A stretch of DNA of 10,250 nucleotides from Oscillospiraceae bacterium (lineage in GTDB: Bacteria > Bacillota > Clostridia > Oscillospirales > Oscillospiraceae): the NCBI GenBank assembly GCA_020025375.1, contig JAHHSF010000044.1, positions 1 through 10,250 on the forward strand, given 5' to 3'. Position 1 is the stretch's first letter. Each line of letters begins with the position of its first letter. Positions 5,527 through 10,250 of this stretch are shown one piece after another. A program made the translations under genes and the position numbers. The notes under the pieces are model-generated. The model saw nothing but the letters and a program-made list of their open reading frames with translations. It did not search any database and was not told the origin of the DNA.

Positions 5527-7113
5527 ATGGCATCTAAGCTCCATTTGGATTATGATAAAGTCGCCAAGGCCCGGGCCTATGCCGCCCACGTGGCCGAGGA
5601 TACGCAGCAGTTCATTGACCTCCACACCACCGTGGCGGTCGAGCGTACCGTCTGCCGCCTGCTGGGCATCGACGGCGTGAATGAGGCCGAGGTCCCCCTG
5701 CCCAACGTGGTGGTGGACCATCTCAACGAGAAGGGCGCCCTCTCTCAAGGCGCCGCTTTCTGGGTCGGCAACGCCATGCTGGAGACCGGCAAGGACACCC
5801 AGGGGGTGGCCGAGGCCGTGGCCGCCGGTGAGCTGGACCTCACTTCCGTAAAGCCCCACGCCGAGGCCGAGATCCGCGCCGTGCTGGCCCCCGTGGTGGA
5901 GGCCTCCCTGGCCAAGATTCGCAAGAACCGCAAGCGCCGTGAGGACTTCATCGCCGGTCACGGCGGGGAAAAGAACGGCCCCTGGATTTACCTTATCGTT
6001 GCCACCGGCAATATCTTTGAGGACATCGTTCAGGCCACCGCCGCCGCCCGCCAGGGTGCCGACGTCATCGCAGTCATCCGCACCACCGGCCAGTCCCTGC
6101 TGGACTACGTGCCCTACGGCGCTACTACCGAGGGTTTCGGCGGCACCTACGCCACTCAGGAGAACTTCCGCCTCATGCGGGAGGCTCTGGACAAGGTTGG
6201 TGAGGAAGAGGGCCGCTACATCCGCCTGTGCAACTACTGCTCCGGCCTGTGTATGCCCGAGATTGCCGCCATGGGTGCCTTTGAGGGCCTGGACATGATG
6301 CTCAACGACGCTCTGTACGGCATCCTGTTCCGGGACATTAACATGCAGCGCACCCTGGTGGACCAGTGCTTCTCCCGCGCCATCAACTCTTACGCCGGCA
6401 TCATCATCAACACCGGCGAGGATAACTACCTCACCACCGCCGACGCTGTGGAGGAGGCCCACACCGTGCTGGCCTCCCAGTTCCTTAACGAGGCTTTCGC
6501 CCTGAAGGCCGGTCTGCCCGAGGAGCAGCAGGGTCTCGGTCACGCCTTTGAGATCGACCCCGCCGTGGAGAACGGCTTCCTCTATGAGCTGGCCCAGGCC
6601 GAGATGGCCCGGGAGATTTTCCCCAAGGCTCCCCTGAAGTACATGCCCCCCACGAAGTTCATGACGGGCAATGTCTTCCGTGGCCACGTGCAGGACGCCC
6701 TGTTCAACATGGTCACCATCCTCACCCAGCAGAAGGTCCACCTCCTGGGCATGATGACCGAAGCTATCCACACCCCCTTCCTCTCCGACCGCTATCTGGC
6801 CATCGAGAACGCCCAGTACATCTTCCGCACCATGGCCGACCTGGGCGATGAGATCGTCTTTAAGGAGGGCGGCATCATGGAGAACCGCGCTTCTGAGGTT
6901 TTGGACAAGGCCACCGGTCTGCTGGCCCAGATCGAGCAGCTGGGCATCTTTGAGACCCTGGAGCGGGGCATCTTCGCCGACATCAAGCGTCCCCGTGACG
7001 GCGGTAAAGGCCTGGACGGCGTGACCCAGAAAGCCCCCGGCTACTTCAATCCCTTCATGGAGGCCATGATGGAAGCCAACCTGAATGCCATGAAAGGGGG
7101 TGCCGTCAAATGA
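5527..7113 (+). CDS. kamD: Lysine/beta-lysine 5,6-aminomutase, alpha subunit (KamD)
   Basis: A 528-residue large subunit of the adenosylcobalamin- and PLP-dependent aminomutase that moves the terminal amino group of beta-lysine (or D-lysine) from C6 to C5. It supplies the TIM barrel that holds PLP and substrate. The start is the ATG at 5527, 8 nt after AGGTGA (5513-5518); the in-frame GTG at 5515 overlaps that ribosome site. Residues Arg185 (VIRTTGQS), Tyr264 (DALYGILF), Asp299 (TGEDN) and Lys371 (PLKYMPP) lie one position above the PLP- and substrate-contacting Arg184, Tyr263, Asp298 and Lys370 I recall from the Clostridium sticklandii enzyme. Length is slightly above the usual ~516-520, through a longer C-terminal end. 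It overlaps kamE by 4 nt (ATGA), which implies translational coupling of the two subunits. Confidence 0.96.
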   Translation: MASKLHLDYDKVAKARAYAAHVAEDTQQFIDLHTTVAVERTVCRLLGIDGVNEAEVPLPNVVVDHLNEKGALSQGAAFWVGNAMLETGKDTQGVAEAVAAGELDLTSVKPHAEAEIRAVLAPVVEASLAKIRKNRKRREDFIAGHGGEKNGPWIYLIVATGNIFEDIVQATAAARQGADVIAVIRTTGQSLLDYVPYGATTEGFGGTYATQENFRLMREALDKVGEEEGRYIRLCNYCSGLCMPEIAAMGAFEGLDMMLNDALYGILFRDINMQRTLVDQCFSRAINSYAGIIINTGEDNYLTTADAVEEAHTVLASQFLNEAFALKAGLPEEQQGLGHAFEIDPAVENGFLYELAQAEMAREIFPKAPLKYMPPTKFMTGNVFRGHVQDALFNMVTILTQQKVHLLGMMTEAIHTPFLSDRYLAIENAQYIFRTMADLGDEIVFKEGGIMENRASEVLDKATGLLAQIEQLGIFETLERGIFADIKRPRDGGKGLDGVTQKAPGYFNPFMEAMMEANLNAMKGGAVK

Positions 7114-7907
7114 GCAGCGGCCTGTATCAAATCCGTGACAAAGACCTGGACACCACTCTGGACCTGACCAAGCTCCGCCCCTATGGCGACACCATGAACG
7201 ACGGCAAGGTGCAGATGTCCTTCACCCTCCCCGTCAAGGACGACGACAAGGGCGCGGCCGCCGCCGTGCTCATGGCCCAGAAGATGGGCATGGCCGACCC
7301 CAACGTCGCCCTGCGCCAGAAACTGGACGAGACCTTCACCTTCTATGTGGTCTACGGCGCTGTCACCCACTCCGTCAACTACAACGAAATTGTGGTCCAG
7401 ACCGTGGGCGACGTGGCCATGGAGATGGATGAGACCAACGAGTACATTAAGTCCCACCTGGGCCGCAAGGTCGTTGTCGTGGGTGCCTCCACCGGCACCG
7501 ATGCCCACACCGTTGGCATCGATGCCATCATGAACCGCAAGGGCTTTGCCGGCCACTACGGCCTGGAGCGCTACGAGATGATCGAAGCCTACAACCTGGG
7601 TAGCCAGGTCCCAAATGACGTTTTTCTGCAGAAGTGCCGGGAGCTGAAGGCCGACGTGGCCCTTGTTTCCCAAACCGTCACCCAGAAGGACGTACACATT
7701 CAGAACCTCACCGAGCTCATTGAGCTGGCAGAGGCCGAGGGTCTGCGGGACAAGCTCATCTTCTGTTGCGGCGGCGCCCGTATCACCCACGCTCTGGCAA
7801 AAGAGCTTGGTTACGATGCCGGCTTCGGCGCTGGCACCTATGCCGGCGATGTGGCCACTTTCGCCGTGAAGGAGATGGCCCGCCGGGCGGGGACCGAGAC
7901 CGTCTGA
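7110..7907 (+). CDS. kamE: Lysine/beta-lysine 5,6-aminomutase, beta subunit (KamE)
   Basis: A 265-residue small subunit carrying the B12-binding Rossmann domain. The base-off/His-on cobalamin motif DxHxxG is seen in TDAHTVG, with the cobalt-ligating His at residue 133. The PLP-anchoring lysine is Lys144 in MNRKG. Both have exactly the numbering reported for the Clostridium sticklandii enzyme as I remember it, so the start at 7110 (ATG overlapping the kamD stop by 4 nt) is well supported. A later glycine-rich GAGTYAGDVATF near the C-terminus fits the B12 domain. This is the last gene of the operon and is followed after 36 nt by a strong terminator. Confidence 0.97.
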   Translation: MSSGLYQIRDKDLDTTLDLTKLRPYGDTMNDGKVQMSFTLPVKDDDKGAAAAVLMAQKMGMADPNVALRQKLDETFTFYVVYGAVTHSVNYNEIVVQTVGDVAMEMDETNEYIKSHLGRKVVVVGASTGTDAHTVGIDAIMNRKGFAGHYGLERYEMIEAYNLGSQVPNDVFLQKCRELKADVALVSQTVTQKDVHIQNLTELIELAEAEGLRDKLIFCCGGARITHALAKELGYDAGFGAGTYAGDVATFAVKEMARRAGTETV

Positions 7908-7943
7908 CCCCTATTTTTGAACTACTTCTCTCCTCTTACACAA

Positions 7944-7988
7944 CACAGAGATCCGGCTGGGAATCCCCAGCCGGATCTCTGTGTTTTT
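7944..7988 (+). terminator. Rho-independent terminator of the lysine operon
   Basis: An 18-bp perfect stem (7944-7961 with 7966-7983) with an AATC loop is followed by TTTTT (7984-7988). It ends 6 nt before the stop codon of the convergent gene at 7995. On the - strand only a poor T-rich tail follows, so it mainly serves the kam operon. Confidence 0.95.
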
Positions 7989-7994
7989 GTCCCC

Positions 7995-8264
7995 TCACAG
8001 CCAGTCCGCAATCACGTCCGCCAGCCCCGCCGGAGTTACCCCATTGCGGACCAAAAGGTCCATCAGCTCGTCAATTCTGGCCGCCGATACCGTCAGATCG
8101 GGAAATTCGGCGCTCTCCCCGGTGGCTTCGTTGACAATCTTCACACCGTAAGCCTCGCAGGAAAAGTCTCCGATCCGCTTCTCCCCCACCATAATCAGGT
8201 AGCGGCAACGGAGGCTCTGTCCCTCGCCGATCACTTCTTGACTCTCCAACAGCAACTCCATCAT
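7995..8264 (-). CDS. Small protein, probably DUF6514 family
   Basis: An 89-residue soluble protein beginning MMELLLESQEVIGEG. The start at 8264 is preceded by AAGGGG (- strand, 8280-8275) at about 10 nt; a longer frame reaching 8339 runs into the promoter and a terminator and is rejected. The layout (LRCRYLIMVGEKR, then YGVKIVNEATG, then a C-terminal RIDELMDLLVRNGVTPAGLADVIADWL) resembles small Clostridia proteins I know as DUF6514, of unknown function; that name is from memory. No membrane segment or signal peptide is visible. It has its own promoter and no co-transcribed partner here, so the context gives no role. It may be unrelated to lysine metabolism. Confidence 0.75.
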   Translation of the reverse strand: MMELLLESQEVIGEGQSLRCRYLIMVGEKRIGDFSCEAYGVKIVNEATGESAEFPDLTVSAARIDELMDLLVRNGVTPAGLADVIADWL

Positions 8265-8291
8265 ATTGTATGTTCCCCTTTCTTTATATAC

Positions 8292-8320
8292 ATGATATAG
8301 TATATATTCTTTATTTTCAA
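8292..8320 (-). promoter_or_regulatory. Promoter of the DUF6514-like gene
   Basis: On the - strand TTGAAA (8320-8315) and TATCAT (8297-8292) are 17 bp apart; each hexamer is close to consensus, in a strongly AT-rich stretch. The ribosome site and start codon follow within 30 nt. It lies directly after the terminator of the upstream - strand gene. Confidence 0.65.
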
Positions 8321-8352
8321 GAAAAAAAGACCGCCCCATTTCGGGGCGGTCT
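8321..8352 (-). terminator. Rho-independent terminator of the eamA unit
   Basis: Read on the - strand, a 10-bp perfect stem (8352-8343 with 8337-8328) with a 5-nt loop is followed by a run of seven T (8328-8322), where the last stem pair overlaps the run. It lies 40 nt after the EamA stop codon and separates that unit from the DUF6514-like gene. Confidence 0.92.
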
Positions 8353-8391
8353 CATCTTTTTCGGCAGGTTTTTTTGCGGTTTTTGTGGAAA

Positions 8392-9309
8392 TCAGCTGTC
8401 CTGTGCCGGACTTTCCGTCACGGTGTCGGACGATTGTTTCCCCTCGGTCATGGTGTAGAGGAACACACCGGCCAGGAGGATGGCGCCCCCCACCAGCTGG
8501 ATGGGGCCGGGGATCTCCAAAAAGAGAGGGATGGCAATGGCGGAAGAGAAAATGGGCTCACAGAGCTTAGCCGCCGCCACATAGGAGGGGGAGATGTATT
8601 TGAGTGACCAGCTGAACAGGGAATGTCCCAGGAGGGTACAAAGCACCGCCAGGCCAAAGCCGATGACGTGCTCCCGAAGACCCCAACCGGTAATCCGGGT
8701 TCCGGTGACCCCGTCCAGGATCAGGAGGGTCACAAGGCAGGAAAGGTAGGTAAAGAAGGTATAGACCGTGGTGGACATGGTCCCACGCTTTACCCGGCCG
8801 ATCAGGGTGTAGACGGCGATGCACACGGCGCAAACCACCGCCAGAAAGTCCCCATAGAGGGGATTGGGGGCGGTGGCCCCTCCCCCGCCGTCGTGAAGGG
8901 CCAGGATGACGCTTCCCACCAGGGAGAGGGCGATAGCTACTACCCCCAGTCTGGGAATCTTTCCTTTCAGAAAGATGGCAAAACCCAGGGCTACGAAAAT
9001 GACCTCGGTACAGCCCAGCACGGAGGCCGAGGCGATGGTGGTCCACTTCAGGGATTCAAACCAGGTCGAGAAGTGGAGGGCCAGGAAGATACCGGAGGCG
9101 GTGCAGGCCAGAATATCCCCTCTGGAGGCCTGCTTGACCTCCTCCCGGTGGCGAAGGAAGGTCATGGGAGCCAGGAGGAGGACGGTCCAAAAGAGCCGCA
9201 GAGTGGCAATGGTAAGGCTTGGAGCCTCGGACAGGCGCACCAGAAGGGCAGAAAAGGCCGTCCCAAGAACGCCGAGATAGAGAATCACCTTCGGATTAAT
9301 TGCTTTCAT
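8392..9309 (-). CDS. EamA-family (DMT superfamily) membrane transporter
   Basis: A 305-residue integral membrane protein with about ten hydrophobic segments arranged as two EamA repeats of about five. Examples are VILYLGVLGTAFSALLV near the N-terminus, the LRLFWTVLLLAPMTFL segment, VVAIALSLVGSVILAL ending the first half, and YVAAAKLCEPIFSSAIAIPLFLE in the second. The sequence APSLTIATLRLF near residue 30 and the GGAILLAGVFLY end are typical of drug/metabolite exporters. The hydrophilic tail of about 17 residues is probably cytosolic. Substrate cannot be read from sequence; family members export amino acids, nucleobases or drugs. Its ATG overlaps the stop of the XRE gene by 4 nt (ATGA), so the two are one translationally coupled unit, and the transporter is probably controlled by that regulator. 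No link to the lysine operon is shown. Confidence 0.9.
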   Translation of the reverse strand: MKAINPKVILYLGVLGTAFSALLVRLSEAPSLTIATLRLFWTVLLLAPMTFLRHREEVKQASRGDILACTASGIFLALHFSTWFESLKWTTIASASVLGCTEVIFVALGFAIFLKGKIPRLGVVAIALSLVGSVILALHDGGGGATAPNPLYGDFLAVVCAVCIAVYTLIGRVKRGTMSTTVYTFFTYLSCLVTLLILDGVTGTRITGWGLREHVIGFGLAVLCTLLGHSLFSWSLKYISPSYVAAAKLCEPIFSSAIAIPLFLEIPGPIQLVGGAILLAGVFLYTMTEGKQSSDTVTESPAQDS

Positions 9310-9515
9310 TTCCGTCCTTCTTTCTCTCCCCTGCCCAGCAGATCGTCCACTGTCACGCCGTAAAAGTCCGCCAGACGGAGCAATATATCTGTGGGTACAT
9401 CCAGTTTCCCACTCTCATACCTGGAATAGGTCGCTTGGGAAACCCCAAGTAATTCACCAAGTTTTCCCTGGGTCAAATCTCTGTCCTCCCGTAAATCTCG
9501 AATTCTGAGATACAT
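9306..9515 (-). CDS. Small XRE-family (Cro/cI) helix-turn-helix regulator
   Basis: A 69-residue protein that is almost only an HTH_3 domain. LREDRDLTQGKLGELLGVSQATYSRYESGK holds the helix-turn-helix (recognition helix about SQATYSRYE, residues 26-34), followed by the usual VPTDILLRLADFYGVTVDDLLG. The start is ATG at 9515 with GAGGTG (- strand 9526-9521) 5 nt before it. There is no sensor domain, so a ligand is not evident. It overlaps the transporter gene by 4 nt. Two 15-bp operator-like repeats lie upstream, which suggests autoregulation together with the transporter. Confidence 0.92.
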   Translation of the reverse strand: MYLRIRDLREDRDLTQGKLGELLGVSQATYSRYESGKLDVPTDILLRLADFYGVTVDDLLGRGEKEGRK

Positions 9516-9543
9516 ATTTACACCTCATTTTATATCGTAATCC

Positions 9544-9583
9544 ATGCAAAAAACGCATATACAATATTATGCAATTTTCGCAT
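9544..9583 (-). promoter_or_regulatory. Pair of operator-like repeats upstream of the XRE-transporter unit
   Basis: Two 15-bp direct repeats on the + strand, ATGCAAAAAACGCAT (9544-9558) and ATGCAATTTTCGCAT (9569-9583), share ATGCAA-nnnn-CGCAT. Each is an imperfect palindrome with ATGC/GCAT ends, and they start 25 bp apart. A -10-like CATAAT (- strand 9571-9566) overlaps the second. The position 30-70 bp before the regulator gene suits an XRE autoregulatory operator. No clean -35/-10 pair could be chosen. Confidence 0.5.
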
Positions 9584-9594
9584 ATAGGGGGGGC

Positions 9595-9630
9595 AAAAAG
9601 ACACCGAACGCAGAGCGTCCGGTGTCTTTT
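9595..9630 (-). terminator. Rho-independent terminator of etfA
   Basis: On the - strand the arms 9630-9615 and 9611-9596 pair over 16 bp (one G·U) with a 3-nt loop; the 3' arm ends in a run of five T (9599-9595). The same bases give an A·C mismatch on the + strand, so the element is optimised for leftward transcription. It lies 10 nt after the etfA stop. Confidence 0.92.
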
Positions 9631-9640
9631 ATAAACCAAA

Positions 9641-10250
9641 TTACTTGGCGGCGTTGGCGGCCTTGATGGCCTCGGTAAGCATGGGGACGACCTTGAACAG
9701 ATCGCCGGTGATGCCATAGGTAGCCACATCGAAGATGGGAGCGGCATCGTTCTTGTTCACGGCAATGATGCACTCGGAGTCCTGCATACCGGCCAGGTGC
9801 TGAATAGCGCCGGAGATACCCAGAGCCACGTAGATACGAGGATGGACGGTCTTGCCGGTCTGACCAACCTGCTGGTTGGCATCGACCCAGCCGGCATCCA
9901 CGCAGGCACGGGAGGAGCCCACAACGCCACCCAGAGCGTCGGCCAGCTCCTGAGCCATCTTGATGCCGGTCTCGGGGTCCTTGCTGATGCCACGGCCCAC
10001 GGAGACGATGACATCGGCACCGATCAGGTCAACCATGTGCTTGGCGACCTTCTTGATCTCCAGGATCTCGGTGTGGATGTCGGACTTGTCCAACTGGACG
10101 GCCACCTTCTCCACGACGACCTTAGCGGCCTGGGCCTCGTCGAAGGCCTGGGTCTGCATGACACCGGGGCGGACGGTGGACATCTGGGGACGGAAGCGGG
10201 GGCAGATGATGGTAGCCATCAGGTGACCGCCGAATGCGGGACGGGTCATC
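9641..10250 (-). CDS. etfA: Electron transfer flavoprotein alpha subunit (EtfA), C-terminal part
   Basis: The frame runs off the right edge; 202 residues from an internal Met are visible, covering the FAD-binding domain. EtfA marks are RPAFGGHLMATI at the domain boundary, GRGISKDPETG (residues 85-95), SSRACVDAGWVDANQQVGQTGKTV, and the family signature IYVALGISGAIQHLAGMQDSECIIAVN (139-165), which fits the PROSITE ETF-alpha pattern as I recall it. EtfAB passes electrons to and from acyl-CoA dehydrogenases, and in butyrate producers bifurcates electrons with butyryl-CoA dehydrogenase. The product of the lysine operon, crotonyl-CoA, is the substrate of that dehydrogenase, so the neighbourhood makes sense, though etfA is a separate, oppositely directed unit. 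The visible ATG at 10249 is internal, not the start. etfB and the dehydrogenase, if linked, lie to the right. Confidence 0.96.
   Translation of the reverse strand, partial: MTRPAFGGHLMATIICPRFRPQMSTVRPGVMQTQAFDEAQAAKVVVEKVAVQLDKSDIHTEILEIKKVAKHMVDLIGADVIVSVGRGISKDPETGIKMAQELADALGGVVGSSRACVDAGWVDANQQVGQTGKTVHPRIYVALGISGAIQHLAGMQDSECIIAVNKNDAAPIFDVATYGITGDLFKVVPMLTEAIKAANAAK

Noticed and set aside
5416..6771. Long - strand open frame opposite kamD (451 codons)
   Set aside because: Antisense shadow of kamD; same biased Gly/His/Val/Leu composition and no domain.
9529..9534. TATAAA (- strand) as -10 box of the XRE gene
   Set aside because: Transcription would start inside the ribosome binding site, and no good -35 lies 16-18 bp upstream.

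Overview
The window carries most of a lysine-to-butyrate fermentation operon on the + strand, followed by a small unrelated block and the end of an electron-transfer flavoprotein gene on the - strand. The GC-rich third codon positions, strong GGAGG ribosome sites, sigma-A-type promoter and anaerobic B12/radical-SAM lysine pathway suggest a Gram-positive anaerobic gut bacterium of the Clostridia, most likely Oscillospiraceae (Intestinimonas or Flavonifractor-like). The taxon is an inference, not a measurement.

Layout. 2-1063: end of kamC, a MutS-like ATPase linked to reactivation of lysine 5,6-aminomutase. 1060-1445: a leader with a consensus promoter whose -35 box overlaps the kamC stop, a lysine (L-box) riboswitch aptamer, a terminator and a second terminator-like hairpin. 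1446-7907: kal, kce, kdd, kamA, kamD and kamE, all in one direction, closed by a strong terminator at 7944-7988. 7995-8264 (-): a small protein probably of the DUF6514 family, with its own promoter. 8392-9515 (-): a two-gene unit of a small XRE regulator and an EamA-type transporter, with two operator-like repeats upstream. 9641-10250 (-): the C-terminal part of etfA, running off the right edge.

How the genes work together. KamA converts L-lysine to L-beta-lysine. KamDE (B12/PLP) converts this to 3,5-diaminohexanoate. Kdd oxidatively deaminates it to 5-amino-3-oxohexanoate. Kce exchanges the acetoacetyl part with acetyl-CoA, giving acetoacetate and 3-aminobutyryl-CoA. Kal removes ammonia to give crotonyl-CoA. 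Butyryl-CoA dehydrogenase with EtfAB would then make butyryl-CoA; only etfA is seen here, in a separate transcription unit. The order kal-kce-kdd-kamA is the reverse of the pathway. Many catalytic residues can be placed at, or within a few positions of, the numbering I recall for characterised homologues.

The most interesting part is the leader. The 3' strand of riboswitch helix P1 (1292-1302) lies wholly inside the 5' arm of a 20-bp terminator (1291-1310). Lysine binding should therefore prevent termination, making this a predicted lysine-activated (ON) switch driving lysine breakdown, opposite in sign to the well-known OFF switches of lysine synthesis genes. Also notable are a hairpin element repeated in two operon spacers, paired near-identical ribosome-site modules, and a strong hairpin between kamA and kamD.
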